Positions 1-11,783 of a DNA stretch of 64,000 nucleotides are shown piece by piece (position 1 is the stretch's first letter; every line of letters begins with the position of its first letter). Made by a program: the position numbers and the translations under genes. The DNA is from Enterobacter sp. ENT03 (GTDB taxonomy: Bacteria; Pseudomonadota; Gammaproteobacteria; Enterobacterales; Enterobacteriaceae). The notes beneath the pieces are model-generated. The model was given only the letters and a program-made list of their open reading frames with translations. It searched no databases and was not told the DNA's origin. The stretch covers positions 62,001 to 126,000 of the forward strand of contig NZ_JAHUXA010000002.1 of assembly GCF_019218745.1 (NCBI RefSeq), in the 5' to 3' direction.

Positions 1-984
1 GCGCAGGCCAAATCCTGGTATGCGCAGATGATGGATTCGGCAGAAAAAGGCAAAGCCTACGATCAGGCTATCTTGCCCGCACAGATGCTCTCCCAGGTAC
101 CGTATTTCCAGCGGGAAGTGCGCCGCGAGTTGCTGCCCTCCATTACGCTAAAAGATGTCGTGGCCTACCGTAATGCGCTGAAAACTAACGCCCGTCCGGA
201 ATTTCTCGTGGTCGGCAATATGGCGGAAAGCCAGGCGACAGCGTTAGCGCACGCGGTACAGAAACAGCTCGGTACGCAGGGCAACGAATGGTGCCGAAAC
301 CGGGATGTGCTGGTGGATAAGAAGCAGTCGGTCATCTTTGAAAAAGCGGGCAGCAGCACCGATTCTGCGCTGGCCGCCGTGTTTGTACCGCCGGGTTATG
401 ATGAGTTCAGCAGCTCAGCCTACAGCGCCATGCTCGGGCAAATCATCCAGCCATGGTTTTACAACCAGCTGCGCACCGAAGAACAACTCGGCTACGCCGT
501 GTTTGCCTTCCCGTTTAGCGTCGGACGGCAGTGGGGCATGGGCTTCCTGTTACAAAGCAGCGACCGTCAGCCAGCGTATTTATGGGCGCGTTACAAAGCC
601 TTCTTCCCGACGGCGGAAGCCCGACTGCGGGCGATGAAGCCGGAAGAATTTGCCCAGCTCCAGCAGGGTGTGATCGCGCAAATGGAACAGGCACCGCAAA
701 CGCTGGGTGAAGAAGCCTCGCAGATCAGCAAAGATTTCGATCGCGGCAATATGCGCTTCGATTCACGTGATAAAGTAGTGGCCCAGATAAAACTGCTGAC
801 GCCGCAAAAGCTGGCGGATTTCTTCCACCAGGCGGTGGTTGAACCCAGCGGAATGGCGCTGCTGTCCCAGGTTTCCGGCAGCCACGATGGCAAAGCCGAG
901 TACGCGCATCCTGAAGGCTGGAAAGTGTGGGATAACGTCAGCGCGTTGCAGCAAACTATGCCTCTGTTAAGTGAGAAACAATGA
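1..984 (+). CDS. ptrA: Protease III (pitrilysin), C-terminal part
   Basis: The reading frame is open from base 1, so the start lies outside the window; about 327 residues of the C-terminal part are present. Pitrilysin is a periplasmic M16 zinc metallopeptidase that degrades small peptides. The zinc motif HxxEH belongs to the missing N-terminal domain. What is visible are the inactive M16 repeat domains, including the R-x-E-E-Q-L-G-Y-A-V segment near residue 160 that is typical of insulin-degrading-enzyme relatives. The stop codon overlaps the recB start (ATGA), the arrangement of the enterobacterial ptrA-recB-recD operon. Partial only because of the window edge. Confidence 0.95.
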   Translation, partial: AQAKSWYAQMMDSAEKGKAYDQAILPAQMLSQVPYFQREVRRELLPSITLKDVVAYRNALKTNARPEFLVVGNMAESQATALAHAVQKQLGTQGNEWCRNRDVLVDKKQSVIFEKAGSSTDSALAAVFVPPGYDEFSSSAYSAMLGQIIQPWFYNQLRTEEQLGYAVFAFPFSVGRQWGMGFLLQSSDRQPAYLWARYKAFFPTAEARLRAMKPEEFAQLQQGVIAQMEQAPQTLGEEASQISKDFDRGNMRFDSRDKVVAQIKLLTPQKLADFFHQAVVEPSGMALLSQVSGSHDGKAEYAHPEGWKVWDNVSALQQTMPLLSEKQ

Positions 985-3900
985 CCGAACCCGCCCAGAC
1001 CCTTGATCCACTGCGCTTGCCGCTGACAGGCGAGCGCCTGATTGAAGCGTCGGCGGGAACGGGAAAAACCTTCACCATTGCCGCGCTCTATTTGCGACTG
1101 CTGCTGGGCCTCGGTGGCCCGGCGGCCTTTCCACGGCAGTTAAGTGTGGAAGAGCTGCTGGTGGTGACCTTTACCGAAGCGGCTACGGAAGAGTTACGCG
1201 GGCGTATCCGCAGCAATATCCACGAGTTGCGCATCGCCTGCCTGCGCGGTTCTTCTGATAACCCGCTGTATGTCAGCCTGCTTAATGAAATCCCCGACCG
1301 GCAACAAGCCGCCAGTTGGTTGCTGCTCGCCGAGCGTCAAATGGACGAGGCGGCTGTCTTTACCATTCACGGCTTCTGCCAGCGTATGCTGAGCCTCAAT
1401 GCCTTTGAGTCCGGCATGCTGTTTGAACAGCAACTGATCGAAGATGAATCTCTGCTGCGCGCGCAGGCGTGCGCGGATTTCTGGCGTCGTCACTGCTATC
1501 CGCTGCCGCGGGAGATTGCCCAGGTGATCCATGCGTCATGGCAGGGGCCGTTGGATCTGCTGAAATCCATTAATCGCTATTTGCAGGGAGAAGCGCCGGT
1601 GATCAAATCACCGCCGCCGGAAAATGAAACCCTGGCAGAGCGGCATCAGCAGATCATTACGCAAATTAATGACATGAAAGCCCAATGGCTTGCAGCCTGC
1701 GACGAAATCGACGCGGTGATCGAGCCGTCCGGCATTGACCGACGTAAATTCAACCGCGGTAACCAGGGGAAGTGGATCGAGAAGATCACCGCCTGGGCGC
1801 AGGAAGAAACGCGCAGCTATCTGCTGCCGGACGCGCTGGAAAAATTCTCGCAATCGTTTCTGACGTCCCGCACCAAACCCGATGGCGTGGTGCCGGCGCA
1901 CCCGCTGTTTGTCGCCATCGAGGCCTTCCTGGCGCACCCGCTGACGTTAAGCGATCTGGTGCTGGTTAAGGCGATGAAAGAGATCCGCGAAGCCGTAGCG
2001 CGGGAAAAACGCCGTCGCGGCGCGCTGGGTTTTGATGACATGCTGAGCCGTCTCGACAGCGCTCTGCACAGCGATAACGGCGACGCACTGGCCGCGGCAA
2101 TTCGTCAGCGTTTCCCGGTGGCGATGATCGATGAATTTCAGGACACCGATCCACAGCAGTATCGTATTTTCCGCCGTATCTGGCGGCAGCAGCCCGACAC
2201 GGCGTTGCTGCTGATTGGCGATCCAAAACAGGCGATCTATGCGTTTCGCGGCGCTGATATTTTCACCTACATGAAAGCCCGTAGCGAAGTCAGCGCTCAC
2301 TACACGCTGGACACTAACTGGCGCTCCGCGCCGGGCATGGTGGCCAGCGTGAACACGCTGTTTAGCCGCATGGATAACGCCTTTATGTTCCGCGAGATCC
2401 CCTTCCAGCCGGTGAAATCCGCGCCGAAAAATAGCGCGCTGCGCTTTGAGTTTAACGGCCAGATGCAGCCTGCCATGAGCCTGTGGCTGATGGACGGCGA
2501 TGGCGTCAGCGTCGGGGATTATCAGACCTTTATGGCACAGCACTGCGCCGCACAAATCCGCGACTGGCTGATCGCCGGTCAGCAGGGCAGCGCCGTGCTC
2601 CACGAGGGTAAGGCCAGCCGCGCGGTAAAAGCCTCGGATATTACCGTGCTGGTACGCAGCCGCCACGAGGCGGCGCTGATCCGCGATGCGCTGACCTTGC
2701 TGGCGATCCCTTCCGTCTATCTCTCCAACCGTGACAGCGTATTTGAAACGCCTGAAGCGCAGGAACTGCTGTGGCTGTTACAGGCCGTGCTGGCACCGGA
2801 ACGAGAAAGCACGCTACGCAGCGCCCTCGCCACCTCGATGCTGGGTCTGAATGCGCAGCACATTGAAGCGCTTAATCTTGATGAGCAGGCATGGGATGAG
2901 GTGGTGGAAGAGTTCGATGGTTATCGCCAGCTGTGGCAAAAACGCGGCGTGATGCCGATGCTGCGGGCGCTGATGAAGCATCGCAACATTGCGGAAAACC
3001 TGCTGGCGACCTCCGGCGGCGAGCGTCGTCTGACCGATATTCTGCACATCAGCGAGCTGTTACAGGAAGCAGGCGCGCACGCCGAGAGCGAACATGCGCT
3101 GGTGCGCTGGCTGGCGCAGCATATCGCCGAGCCGGACAGCAACGCGTCAAGCCAGCAACTGCGGCTGGAAAGCGACAAGCATCTGGTGAAAATTGTCACC
3201 ATTCACAAATCCAAAGGCCTGGAATACCCGCTGGTCTGGCTGCCGTTTATCGCCAACTATCGTGCGCAGGATCAGGCTTTTTATCATGACCGCACGTCCT
3301 TTGAAGCGGTGCTCGATCTGAGCGATGCCGAGGAGAGCGTGGCGCTCGCGGAGGCTGAACGTCTGGCGGAAGATTTGCGTCTGCTGTACGTGGCGCTGAC
3401 GCGTTCGGTGTGGCATTGCAGTCTGGGGATTGCGCCGCTGTTCCGTCGTCGTGGCGAGAAAGCAGGCGACAGCGATTTCCATCACAGCGCCTGCGGTCGG
3501 CTGATCCAGCAGGGCGAGCCGCGGGATGCCGCCGGGCTGCGGGCCTGTCTGCAAAGTCTGGAGAGCGATAATATCGCGCTGCACATTCCCGGCGTGCCAG
3601 ATAACCGCCGCTGGCAATTTAACAGCGACGCGCCGCCGTCCCTACGCGCACGCGACATTGAACGCCTGGTGCGCGATGACTGGCGCGTCACCAGCTATTC
3701 CGGCCTGCAACAGCGCGGTCACAGCATGGCGCAGGATCTGCTGCCGCGCTTCGATCTGGATGCCGCCGGTGAGCGCGATGTCCAGGAAACGCCGACGCTG
3801 ACGCCGCACCAGTTTCCGCGCGGCGCGTCGCCTGGCACCTTCCTGCACAGCCTGTTTGAAGATCTCGATTTTACCCAGCCGGTGGCCCCTGAATGGGTCG

Positions 3901-4523
3901 CCGAAAAGCTGGAGCTGGGCGGCTTCGACGAGCACTGGCAGCCGGTGTTAAGCGAGTGGATCAACGCGGTCTTACAGGTGCCGCTTAGCGGAGCTGGCAT
4001 CTCGTTAAGCCAGCTACCGGCCCGCGAAAAACAGGTCGAGATGGAATTTTATTTGCCGATCAGCGCCACGCTGACCGCACCGGCCCTTGATGCCCTGATC
4101 CGCCGCTACGATCCGCTGTCGGCGGACTGTCCGCCGCTGGATTTTCGTGATGTACGCGGCATGTTAAAAGGCTTTATCGACCTTGTGTTTCGCCATAACG
4201 GACGCTATTACCTGCTCGATTACAAATCGAACTGGCTGGGGGAAAGCAGCGAGGCATACACGCAGCCGGCGATGGCCCAGGCCATGCAGGCGCACCGCTA
4301 TGACCTGCAATATCAGCTCTATACCCTGGCGCTGCATCGTTATCTGCGTCATCGCATCGCCGGGTACGATTACGAGCAGCATTTCGGCGGCGTGATTTAT
4401 CTGTTCCTGCGTGGTGTGGATCGCAACGTGCCGGGGCAGGGGATTTTTGCCACCCGCCCGGATGTGCAACTCATTAGCCAGATGGACGCGCTGTTCGCCG
4501 GTGAAATGCAGGAGAACAGATAA
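981..4523 (+). CDS. recB: Exonuclease V (RecBCD) subunit RecB
   Basis: RecB is the 3'-5' helicase and nuclease subunit of RecBCD, which processes double-strand ends and loads RecA at Chi. The 1180-residue length is that of enteric RecB. A Walker A motif (ASAGTGKT) lies near residue 24, the UvrD-type DEFQDTD Walker B near residue 390, and a superfamily-1 helicase motif [12 protein letters not shown] near residue 740. The C-terminal nuclease has the D...DYKSNWLG motif with its catalytic Asp/Lys. The start overlaps the ptrA stop by four bases and the stop overlaps recD by one base, implying translational coupling. recC is expected just upstream of ptrA, outside the window. Confidence 0.98.
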   Translation: MTEPAQTLDPLRLPLTGERLIEASAGTGKTFTIAALYLRLLLGLGGPAAFPRQLSVEELLVVTFTEAATEELRGRIRSNIHELRIACLRGSSDNPLYVSLLNEIPDRQQAASWLLLAERQMDEAAVFTIHGFCQRMLSLNAFESGMLFEQQLIEDESLLRAQACADFWRRHCYPLPREIAQVIHASWQGPLDLLKSINRYLQGEAPVIKSPPPENETLAERHQQIITQINDMKAQWLAACDEIDAVIEPSGIDRRKFNRGNQGKWIEKITAWAQEETRSYLLPDALEKFSQSFLTSRTKPDGVVPAHPLFVAIEAFLAHPLTLSDLVLVKAMKEIREAVAREKRRRGALGFDDMLSRLDSALHSDNGDALAAAIRQRFPVAMIDEFQDTDPQQYRIFRRIWRQQPDTALLLIGDPKQAIYAFRGADIFTYMKARSEVSAHYTLDTNWRSAPGMVASVNTLFSRMDNAFMFREIPFQPVKSAPKNSALRFEFNGQMQPAMSLWLMDGDGVSVGDYQTFMAQHCAAQIRDWLIAGQQGSAVLHEGKASRAVKASDITVLVRSRHEAALIRDALTLLAIPSVYLSNRDSVFETPEAQELLWLLQAVLAPERESTLRSALATSMLGLNAQHIEALNLDEQAWDEVVEEFDGYRQLWQKRGVMPMLRALMKHRNIAENLLATSGGERRLTDILHISELLQEAGAHAESEHALVRWLAQHIAEPDSNASSQQLRLESDKHLVKIVTIHKSKGLEYPLVWLPFIANYRAQDQAFYHDRTSFEAVLDLSDAEESVALAEAERLAEDLRLLYVALTRSVWHCSLGIAPLFRRRGEKAGDSDFHHSACGRLIQQGEPRDAAGLRACLQSLESDNIALHIPGVPDNRRWQFNSDAPPSLRARDIERLVRDDWRVTSYSGLQQRGHSMAQDLLPRFDLDAAGERDVQETPTLTPHQFPRGASPGTFLHSLFEDLDFTQPVAPEWVAEKLELGGFDEHWQPVLSEWINAVLQVPLSGAGISLSQLPAREKQVEMEFYLPISATLTAPALDALIRRYDPLSADCPPLDFRDVRGMLKGFIDLVFRHNGRYYLLDYKSNWLGESSEAYTQPAMAQAMQAHRYDLQYQLYTLALHRYLRHRIAGYDYEQHFGGVIYLFLRGVDRNVPGQGIFATRPDVQLISQMDALFAGEMQENR

Positions 4524-6349
4524 TGAATATGCAGAACTTGTTATTAGACGCCGTAGCGCAAAAAGCGCTGCGCCCACTCGACGTGCAGTTTGCGCTGACC
4601 GTCGCCCGTGACGATGAACCCGCGGTGATGCTGGTGGCGGCGCTGTTAAGCCGCGATGCGGGAGAAGGGCACGTCTGTCTGCCGCTGTCGCGCCTCGGCG
4701 TGGCCGAATTTAATCGCATTTATCCGCAGTTGTTACCGTTGCTGGAAGAGGTTGGCGTGCCGGATGACTGGCATGAACTGCTGCTTGCATCGCCTGCGGT
4801 CAGCGCAGGCGATGAGCCGACGCCGATGGTGCTCACCGGCGAGCGGCTCTACCTCAACCGGATGTGGTGCAATGAGTTGACGGTGGCGCGCTTTTTCACC
4901 GAAGCTAACCAGCCGCTGCCGGTCAACGAAGAGGATATTAAACGCTCGCTGGATGCGCTCTTTCCGGCGACTGACGGCATCAACTGGCAGAAAATCGCCG
5001 CCGCCGTGGCGCTGACCCGCCGCATTTCGGTCATCTCCGGCGGGCCTGGTACGGGTAAAACCACCACCGTCGCTAAATTGCTGGCAGCGCTGGTGCAGAC
5101 CGCCAACGGCGAGAAATGCCGGATCCGGCTGGCAGCGCCGACCGGTAAAGCCGCTGCACGTCTTACCGAATCACTCGGCGCGGCGCTGCGGCAGCTGCCG
5201 TTGAGCGAGGAACAAAAAACACGCCTGCCGGATGAAGCCAGTACGCTGCACCGTTTACTGGGCGCTCAGCCGGGCAGCCAGCGTCTGCGCTATCACGCCG
5301 GAAATCCGTTGCATCTGGACGTGCTGGTGGTGGATGAAGCCTCGATGATTGACCTGCCGATGATGTCGCGGCTCATCGACGCGCTGCCGCCGCACGGGCG
5401 GGTGATCTTTCTCGGCGACCGCGATCAGCTGGCGTCGGTGGAAGCGGGCGCGGTGCTGGGAGACATTTGCGCCTGGGTAAGTGCCGGATACAGCCCCCAG
5501 CGTGCCGAAGAGCTGTCGCGCCTGACCGGTATGCAGGTGCCGTGCGGTGAGCAACAGGGCGCAGAAGCGCTGCGTGACAGCCTCTGCCTGCTGCAAACCA
5601 GCTACCGCTTTGGCAGCGATTCCGGTATCGGACAGCTGGCCGCGGCGGTAAACCGGGGCGATAAGGCCGCCATGCGCGCGGTGTTCAGCCAGGGCTTTAC
5701 CGACATCGGCAAAAGCACCTTACAGACCGGCGATGATTATCAGACCATGATTGACGACGCGCTGGCGGGCTATGAGCGTTATTTGCAACTGGTACGCGAC
5801 GGCGCGCCGCCCGAGGCGGTGCTGGCGGCGTTCAGCGAGTTCCAGGTGCTGTGCGCGCTGCGTGACGGGCCGTTTGGCGTCGGCGGCTTAAACGAGCGGC
5901 TTGAGCAGCGGCTGGCGCAAAGGCGCTGGCTGGTGCGTCATGCCCATTCCCGCTGGTACGAAGGTAGACCGGTGATGATTGCCCGCAACGACAGCGCGCT
6001 GGGGCTGTACAACGGCGATATAGGCGTGGCGCTGGATCGCGGGCAGGGGACGCGCGTCTGGTTCCCGCTGCCGGACGGCACTATCAAATCGGTCCAGCCG
6101 AGCCGTTTACCAGAGCATGATACTGCCTGGGCGATGACAGTGCATAAATCGCAAGGGTCGGAGTTTGATCATGCGGCGCTGATCCTGCCGGGGCAGATTG
6201 TACCGGTGGTGACGCGCGAGCTGGTGTATACCGCCATCACCCGTGCGCGGCGCAGGCTGTCGCTGTATGCCGATGACCGTATTCTGGCGCAGGCCATTGC
6301 CACCCGCACCGAGCGGCGTAGCGGATTAAGCGACATCTTCTCCGCGTGA
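4523..6349 (+). CDS. recD: Exonuclease V subunit RecD
   Basis: RecD is the fast 5'-3' superfamily-1B helicase of RecBCD and mediates control of the nuclease at Chi. The protein is 608 residues, the E. coli length. The Walker A motif [10 protein letters not shown] is near residue 170, Walker [10 protein letters not shown] near residue 270, and the helicase motif [10 protein letters not shown] near residue 540. The ATG uses the last A of the recB TAA stop (TAATG), so recB and recD are coupled. An alternative ATG two codons downstream (MQNLL) exists, but the first matches the family length. Confidence 0.98.
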   Translation: MNMQNLLLDAVAQKALRPLDVQFALTVARDDEPAVMLVAALLSRDAGEGHVCLPLSRLGVAEFNRIYPQLLPLLEEVGVPDDWHELLLASPAVSAGDEPTPMVLTGERLYLNRMWCNELTVARFFTEANQPLPVNEEDIKRSLDALFPATDGINWQKIAAAVALTRRISVISGGPGTGKTTTVAKLLAALVQTANGEKCRIRLAAPTGKAAARLTESLGAALRQLPLSEEQKTRLPDEASTLHRLLGAQPGSQRLRYHAGNPLHLDVLVVDEASMIDLPMMSRLIDALPPHGRVIFLGDRDQLASVEAGAVLGDICAWVSAGYSPQRAEELSRLTGMQVPCGEQQGAEALRDSLCLLQTSYRFGSDSGIGQLAAAVNRGDKAAMRAVFSQGFTDIGKSTLQTGDDYQTMIDDALAGYERYLQLVRDGAPPEAVLAAFSEFQVLCALRDGPFGVGGLNERLEQRLAQRRWLVRHAHSRWYEGRPVMIARNDSALGLYNGDIGVALDRGQGTRVWFPLPDGTIKSVQPSRLPEHDTAWAMTVHKSQGSEFDHAALILPGQIVPVVTRELVYTAITRARRRLSLYADDRILAQAIATRTERRSGLSDIFSA

Positions 6350-6351
6350 AA

Positions 6352-6374
6352 TTCCCCCGCGCGAGGCGGGGGAA
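6352..6374. terminator. Bidirectional hairpin between convergent recD and argA
   Basis: The inverted repeat TTCCCCCGC / GCGGGGGAA (9-bp arms, 5-base loop) sits three bases after the recD stop and just past the argA stop. It is GC rich with only short A/T flanks, so it probably works in both directions as a modest terminator. Confidence 0.6.
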
Positions 6375-6377
6375 ATC

Positions 6378-7709
6378 TTAGCCGAGATCCGCCATCAGCA
6401 CTTTTGAACGGCGCTGATAGTTGTACATCTCTTTTTTACTTTCCGGCAGCGAATCAATATCCACCGGCGTAAAGCCGCGCTCCTGGAACCAGTGAATGCT
6501 GCGCGTGGTTAAGACGAAGAGTTTGCTTAACCCCATCTGCCGCGCCTGCAGCGCCACGCGCTCCAGCAATACTTCACCGCGGGACGAACTGCGGTAGTCC
6601 GGATGTACCGCCACGCACGCCATCTCACCGATTTTTTCTTCCGGGAAGGGATACAGCGCCGCACAGGCGATGGTCAGGTTATCGCGCTGGATAATCGTGA
6701 ATTTGTCGATCTCCATCTCCAGTTGCTCGCGCGAGCGACGCACCAGGATCCCCTGCTGCTCCAGCGGACGGATCAGTTCCAGAATACCGCCGATGTCGTT
6801 GATGGTGGCGCGGCGGATCTGTTCGGCGCTCTCCATCACAATCTGCGTGCCGATACCGTCGCGGGAGAACAGCTCCTGCAACAGCGCGCCATCTTCCTGA
6901 TAGCTGATGAGGTGGCTGCGGCGCACGCCACTGCGGCAGGCTTTGACCGCGCCACGCAGAAAGCGCACCGTACCTGACTGGTAATCCTGACGCGCTTCCA
7001 GCTCCTCAACGCGCGCCTGCGCATCATTGGGAAAGAGCTCAGAAACAATATTGCCGTCGTCGTTAATCACCCCCTGCGAGGAGCAGAAGCCGATCATCTT
7101 TTCTGCCTTCAGTTTAATCGCCAGTTGGGTGGCGATCTCTTCTGACGTCAGATTGAAGCTTTCACCCGTCACCGATACCGCCACCGGGCCCATCAGCACA
7201 ATCGCGCCGCTGTCCAGCTGCCGGTGAATGGCTTCCTCGTCGATACGGCGAATACGGCCGCTGTGGCAGTAGTCGACGCCATCATCCACGCCCAGCGGCT
7301 GGGAGATAATAAAGTTGCCGCTCACCACGTTGATATGCGCGCCCTGGAGCGGGGTGTTGTTGAGGCTCATCGACAGCCGGGCGGTAATATCCAACTGCAG
7401 TTGGCCTGCCGCCTGCTTCACCAGCTCCAGCGTTTTGGCGTCGGTGACGCGGGTATGTTTGTGATAAACCGGCTCGTGATTATGCGCGGCAAGATTCGCG
7501 TCAATTTGTGGACGTGCGCCATACACCACCACCAGGCGGATCCCCAGGCTGTGCAGCAGGCCAATGTCGTTGACGATACTGGAAAAGTTCTCATGCTCGA
7601 TGGCTTCGCCGCCCAGCATGATGACAAAGGTTTTTCCCCGATGGGCATTAATATAGGGAACAGAATGGCGGAATCCCTGGACCAGTTCGGTTCTACGCTC
7701 CTTCACCAC
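6378..7709 (-). CDS. argA: N-acetylglutamate synthase (amino-acid N-acetyltransferase)
   Basis: ArgA makes N-acetylglutamate from glutamate and acetyl-CoA, the first, arginine-inhibited step of arginine biosynthesis. The protein has the enteric length of 443 residues. The N-terminal two thirds is an amino-acid-kinase-fold domain that binds arginine ([12 protein letters not shown] near residue 25, [10 protein letters not shown] near 60). The C-terminal GNAT domain (from about residue 295) shows the acetyl-CoA loop [15 protein letters not shown]. The start [13 protein letters not shown] matches the E. coli N-terminus. The gene is transcribed alone, divergently from amiC, with an ArgR box pair directly upstream. 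Confidence 0.98.
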   Translation of the reverse strand: MVKERRTELVQGFRHSVPYINAHRGKTFVIMLGGEAIEHENFSSIVNDIGLLHSLGIRLVVVYGARPQIDANLAAHNHEPVYHKHTRVTDAKTLELVKQAAGQLQLDITARLSMSLNNTPLQGAHINVVSGNFIISQPLGVDDGVDYCHSGRIRRIDEEAIHRQLDSGAIVLMGPVAVSVTGESFNLTSEEIATQLAIKLKAEKMIGFCSSQGVINDDGNIVSELFPNDAQARVEELEARQDYQSGTVRFLRGAVKACRSGVRRSHLISYQEDGALLQELFSRDGIGTQIVMESAEQIRRATINDIGGILELIRPLEQQGILVRRSREQLEMEIDKFTIIQRDNLTIACAALYPFPEEKIGEMACVAVHPDYRSSSRGEVLLERVALQARQMGLSKLFVLTTRSIHWFQERGFTPVDIDSLPESKKEMYNYQRRSKVLMADLG

Positions 7710-7721
7710 GGCACAACCCTC

Positions 7722-7760
7722 ACTGCATGATTATTCGAATTTTGTGTATTTTTATTCTTT
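7722..7760 (-). promoter_or_regulatory. Tandem ArgR (ARG) boxes of argA
   Basis: Two 18-bp ARG-box-like sequences lie at 7743-7760 (two mismatches to the wnTGAATwwwwATTCAnw consensus on the minus strand) and 7722-7739 (three mismatches). They are separated by exactly 3 bp, the spacing that an ArgR hexamer requires. They end 13 bp before the argA start and so should overlap its promoter. This fits arginine-dependent repression; ArgR itself is not in the window. Confidence 0.75.
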
Positions 7761-7948
7761 TATGGCGACGGGCGCAAGCCCAAATTTGCTGCGCTGCCAT
7801 TTTCGTTGCCCTGTTCGCGGCATGAGAATTAAGTTACGAATGCTATGTTTACCCTTTAGTTGATGACAGTGTAGGCGTCATTCGTTAAAGTTTTCGGTCA
7901 ATTTGGACGTATAGATAGCTTATTAGATTTACTTTGCTCGGGAGAGGC

Positions 7949-9202
7949 ATGTCAGGATCCAATTCAATTATTAGCCGCCGCCAGTTACTGCAAGGGGCAG
8001 GCGCGATGTGGTTGCTCAGCGTAAGCCAGGTGGGACTGGCTGCGGTAAGCCAGGTTATCGCCGTGCGCGTCTGGCCTGCATCCACTTACACGCGCGTGAC
8101 CGTGGAATCGAACCGGTTATTAAAATATCGCCAGTTCGCCCTGAGTAACCCTGAGCGTCTGGTCGTGGATATTGAAGGCGTCAACCTGAACTCGGTCCTG
8201 AAGGGCGTGGGCATGCAGATCCGCGATGACGATCCCTTTATTAAATCCGCGCGCGTCGGGCAGTTCGACCCGAAAACCGTGCGTATGGTATTTGAACTCA
8301 AACAGAATGTGACGCCGCATCTGTTCTCGCTCGCACCGGTGGCGGAGTTTAAAGAGCGTCTGGTGATGGATCTCTATCCGGTAAACGGGCAGAACGAGCA
8401 GGATCCGCTGCTGGCCTTGCTGGAAGATTACAATAAGGGTGAACTGGATCGCCAGGTGCCGCCAGCGCAGAGCGGGCCGAAGCCAGGAAAAGCCGGGCGC
8501 GATCGCCCAATTGTGATCATGCTTGATCCAGGGCACGGCGGGGAAGATCCTGGCGCGATTGGCAAATATAAAACGCGGGAAAAAGACGTGGTGCTGCAGA
8601 TCGCCCGTCGGCTGCGGGCGCTCATCGATCGCGAAGCCAATATGAAAGCCTATATGACGCGCAACGAGGATGTGTTTATTCCGCTGAAGGTGCGGGTGGC
8701 GAAAGCGCAGAAACAGCGCGCGGATCTGTTTGTCTCTATCCATGCGGATGCGTTCACCAGCCGGGCGGCGCGCGGTTCATCGGTGTTTGCGCTCTCCACC
8801 AAGGGCGCTACCAGTACCGCGGCAAAATTTCTCGCTCAGACGCAAAACGCCGCTGACCTGGTAGGGGGCGTCAGCAAAAGCGGCGACCGCTATCTTGATC
8901 ACACCCTGTTTGACATGGTGCAATCGCTGACCATCAATGACAGCCTGAAGTTTGGCAAAGAGGTGCTAGAGCGCCTGGGCAGTATTAATAGCCTGCATAA
9001 AAATCGTGTAGATCAGGCGGGCTTTGCGGTACTGAAAGCACCTGATATTCCATCGATCCTCGTCGAAACGGCGTTTATCAGCAATATTGAAGAAGAGCGC
9101 AAACTCAAGACGGCAAAGTTCCAGCAGGAAGTGGCAGAGTCGATTCTGGCAGGGATTAAGGCGTACTTTGCAGAAGGCGGGGCACTGGCACGGCGCGGAT
9201 AA
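7949..9202 (+). CDS. amiC: N-acetylmuramoyl-L-alanine amidase AmiC
   Basis: AmiC cleaves the peptide from muramic acid in septal peptidoglycan so that daughter cells separate; it is activated by NlpD. The 417-residue protein begins with a twin-arginine signal peptide (S-R-R-Q-L-L within residues 9-14), so it is exported folded by Tat. An AMIN domain (about residues 40-150) targets it to the septum. The Amidase_3 domain follows, with zinc ligands in [10 protein letters not shown], an ExD segment, SIHADAF and VETAFISN. I chose the ATG at 7949 because it has a GGAGAGG ribosome site 2 bases upstream and matches AmiC; an in-frame ATG 15 bases earlier lacks one. Confidence 0.97.
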   Translation: MSGSNSIISRRQLLQGAGAMWLLSVSQVGLAAVSQVIAVRVWPASTYTRVTVESNRLLKYRQFALSNPERLVVDIEGVNLNSVLKGVGMQIRDDDPFIKSARVGQFDPKTVRMVFELKQNVTPHLFSLAPVAEFKERLVMDLYPVNGQNEQDPLLALLEDYNKGELDRQVPPAQSGPKPGKAGRDRPIVIMLDPGHGGEDPGAIGKYKTREKDVVLQIARRLRALIDREANMKAYMTRNEDVFIPLKVRVAKAQKQRADLFVSIHADAFTSRAARGSSVFALSTKGATSTAAKFLAQTQNAADLVGGVSKSGDRYLDHTLFDMVQSLTINDSLKFGKEVLERLGSINSLHKNRVDQAGFAVLKAPDIPSILVETAFISNIEEERKLKTAKFQQEVAESILAGIKAYFAEGGALARRG

Positions 9203-9233
9203 CGCGTCGTTTTGCTTTTCAGGAACACAGAAA

Positions 9234-9258
9234 CAAAAAAACACCCGTCAGGGTGCTT
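9234..9258 (-). terminator. Intrinsic terminator of the metZWV tRNA transcript
   Basis: On the minus strand GCACCC-TGAC-GGGTGT is followed by a run of seven T. It lies directly after the last of the three tRNA genes and opposes the end of amiC. Confidence 0.7.
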
Positions 9259-9265
9259 ATTGTGT

Positions 9266-9342
<77 letters not shown>

Positions 9343-9388
9343 TCCGTCTTTACTCTTCCATCGAGTAAACTTTCTCTTTGTGCATAAT

Positions 9389-9465
<77 letters not shown>

Positions 9466-9517
9466 TCCGTCTTTTACTCTTTCAATCGAGTAAACGTCTT
9501 ACTTTAATGCACTTAAT

Positions 9518-9594
<77 letters not shown>

Positions 9595-9607
9595 TCCGTG
9601 GAAGCGC

Positions 9608-9635
9608 ACTATACTCCGCTCGCTCTTTGACGCAA
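9608..9635 (-). promoter_or_regulatory. metZWV promoter
   Basis: On the minus strand TTGCGT is followed after 16 bp by TATAGT and then a GC-rich discriminator (GCGCTTCC) before the tRNA. A GC-rich discriminator is typical of stringently controlled stable-RNA promoters. Inferred from sequence only. Confidence 0.6.
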
Positions 9636-9805
9636 CCCTTTTTCCAAAAAAAGGCGAATTTCATTGAGCATCTGAATGAAAATAGTGCAATCAGGTGATT
9701 TTTTATACTCTCCGGGGCTGTGATGCCGTTCGCACATTTCATTAGCGACACGGGTTTGTTATCTTCAGAGCACGCATTCGGCTTAAGTAAGAAGACGAGA
9801 TATTA

Positions 9806-10909
9806 ATGAAAGGACGTTGGGCGAAGTACCTTCTCACTGGCGCGATGGTGGCAATCCTCGCAGCCTGTTCCTCCAAACCGACCGATCGTGGTCAACAATA
9901 TACAGACGGGAAATTCACCCAGCCTTTCTCTCTGGTTAATCAGCCTGAGGCTGTAGGCGCGCCGATCAACGGTGGCGATTACGCCGAACAGGTAAGCCAT
10001 GTGCGCACCGCGTCGCCACGTTTATATGGCAACCAGAGTGCCATCTATAATGCCGTTCAGGACTGGTTGCGCGCGGGTGGCGATACGCGCACCCTGCGCC
10101 AGTACGGTCTGGACGCCTGGCAGATGGAGGGCGCAGATAACTACGGTAACGTGCAGTTTACCGGTTACTACACGCCGGTGGTGCAGGCGCGTCATACACC
10201 GCAGGGGGAATTCCGTTACCCTATTTATCGTATGCCGCCAAAACGCGGACGCCTGCCGTCACGCGCGGAGATTTACGCCGGTGCGCTGAGCGACAACTAT
10301 ATCCTCGCCTACAGCAACTCGCTGATGGATAACTTCATTATGGATGTGCAGGGCAGCGGCTATATCGATTTTGGCGACGGCAGCCCGCTTAACTTCTTTA
10401 GCTACAGTGGCAAAAACGGTCATGCCTACCGCAGCATCGGCAAAGTGCTGATCGATCGCGGCGAAGTGAAGCGGGAAGAGATGTCGATGCAGGCGATCCG
10501 CCACTGGGGGGAAACGCATAGCGAGGCGGAAGTGCGCGAACTGCTGGAGCAGAACCCGTCCTTTGTCTTCTTCAAGCCGCAATCCTACGCGCCGGTGAAA
10601 GGGGCGAGTGGCGTGCCGCTGATTGGCCGTGCTTCCGTGGCGTCTGACCGCAGCATTATTCCGGCCGGGACAACGCTGCTGGCGGAAGTGCCATTGCTTG
10701 ATAACAACGGCAAATTCAACGGACAGTACGAGCTGCGTCTGATGGTGGCGCTGGATGTTGGCGGTGCTATTAAAGGTCAGCACTTCGACATCTATCAGGG
10801 GATTGGCGCCGAAGCCGGTCACCGTGCGGGCTGGTATAACCACTATGGCCGCGTATGGGTATTGAAGACCGCGCCTGGCGCAGGATCCGGTAACGTGTTT
10901 AGCGGGTGA
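9806..10909 (+). CDS. mltA: Membrane-bound lytic murein transglycosylase A
   Basis: MltA cleaves the beta-1,4 bond between MurNAc and GlcNAc with formation of 1,6-anhydroMurNAc. The 367-residue precursor has a lipoprotein signal with lipobox LAAC (Cys at residue 21), followed by SS, which favours outer-membrane sorting. The double-psi barrel and 3D domain end with VALDVGGAIKGQHFDIY, containing the catalytic Asp. It is transcribed divergently from the tRNA array. E. coli MltA is 365 residues. Confidence 0.97.
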   Translation: MKGRWAKYLLTGAMVAILAACSSKPTDRGQQYTDGKFTQPFSLVNQPEAVGAPINGGDYAEQVSHVRTASPRLYGNQSAIYNAVQDWLRAGGDTRTLRQYGLDAWQMEGADNYGNVQFTGYYTPVVQARHTPQGEFRYPIYRMPPKRGRLPSRAEIYAGALSDNYILAYSNSLMDNFIMDVQGSGYIDFGDGSPLNFFSYSGKNGHAYRSIGKVLIDRGEVKREEMSMQAIRHWGETHSEAEVRELLEQNPSFVFFKPQSYAPVKGASGVPLIGRASVASDRSIIPAGTTLLAEVPLLDNNGKFNGQYELRLMVALDVGGAIKGQHFDIYQGIGAEAGHRAGWYNHYGRVWVLKTAPGAGSGNVFSG

Positions 10910-10976
10910 TCGTGCTACTATTTTGCCCCTCTCCTGAACAGGAGAGGGTGATCATCCATTCCATATCTGAGGTTTT

Positions 10977-11783
10977 ATGTCTGCGGTAATCAGCGACGCC
11001 TGGCGTCAGCGTTTTGGTGGCACGGCACGTCTGTATGGCGAAAGCGCGTTGCAGCTTTTTGCGAATGCACATATCTGTGTGGTGGGTATCGGCGGCGTCG
11101 GTTCCTGGGCGGCGGAAGCGCTGGCGCGCACCGGTATTGGCGCAATCACCCTGATTGATATGGATGATGTCTGCGTCACCAATACCAACCGACAGATCCA
11201 TGCTCTGCGCGACAGCGTCGGCCTCGCGAAATCCGAGGTGATGGCGGAACGCATTCGCCAGATCAACCCGGAATGCCGGGTGACGGTGGTGGATGATTTT
11301 GTCACTGCCGACAACGTGGCGCAGTACATGAGCGCCGGATTCAGCTACGTCATTGACGCCATCGACAGCGTGCGGCCTAAAGCGGCGCTGATCGCCTGGT
11401 GCCGTCGCAATAAGATCCCGCTGGTGACCACCGGTGGCGCGGGCGGGCAGATCGATCCGACACAAATCCAGGTCAGCGATCTGGCGAAAACCATTCAGGA
11501 TCCGCTGGCAGCAAAGCTGCGCGAAAGGCTGAAAAGCGATTTTGGCGTGGTGAAAAACAGTAAGGGTAAACTCGGCGTGGATTGTGTATTTTCCACCGAA
11601 GCGCTGGTCTACCCGCAGGCGGATGGCTCGGTATGCGCGATGAAAAGCACGGCGGAAGGGCCAAAACGTATGGACTGTGCTTCAGGTTTTGGCGCGGCGA
11701 CCATGGTCACCGCCACCTTTGGATTTGTGGCCGTGTCCCATGCGCTGAAAAAAATGATGGCGAAAGCGGCGCGTCAGGCCTGA
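10977..11783 (+). CDS. tcdA: tRNA threonylcarbamoyladenosine dehydratase
   Basis: TcdA (CsdL, YgdL) is an E1-like enzyme that uses ATP to cyclise t6A37 of tRNA to ct6A. It is 268 residues long. The ATP-binding glycine-rich loop [17 protein letters not shown] lies near residue 37, [14 protein letters not shown] near 61, and a C-terminal tail rich in Lys/Met anchors it to the membrane. The neighbours csdA and csdE supply the sulfur-transfer partners with which it interacts in E. coli. The stop lies within a 10-base convergent overlap with csdE. Confidence 0.96.
   Translation: MSAVISDAWRQRFGGTARLYGESALQLFANAHICVVGIGGVGSWAAEALARTGIGAITLIDMDDVCVTNTNRQIHALRDSVGLAKSEVMAERIRQINPECRVTVVDDFVTADNVAQYMSAGFSYVIDAIDSVRPKAALIAWCRRNKIPLVTTGGAGGQIDPTQIQVSDLAKTIQDPLAAKLRERLKSDFGVVKNSKGKLGVDCVFSTEALVYPQADGSVCAMKSTAEGPKRMDCASGFGAATMVTATFGFVAVSHALKKMMAKAARQA

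Noticed and set aside
1947..2666. 239-codon open frame opposite recB
   Set aside because: Lies wholly within recB on the other strand, with no family motif or ribosome site; a shadow of GC-rich codons.
10927..10948. CCCTCTCCTGA/ACAGGAGAGGG palindrome between mltA and tcdA as a terminator
   Set aside because: No T-run follows, so termination is not supported; at most an mRNA-end hairpin.
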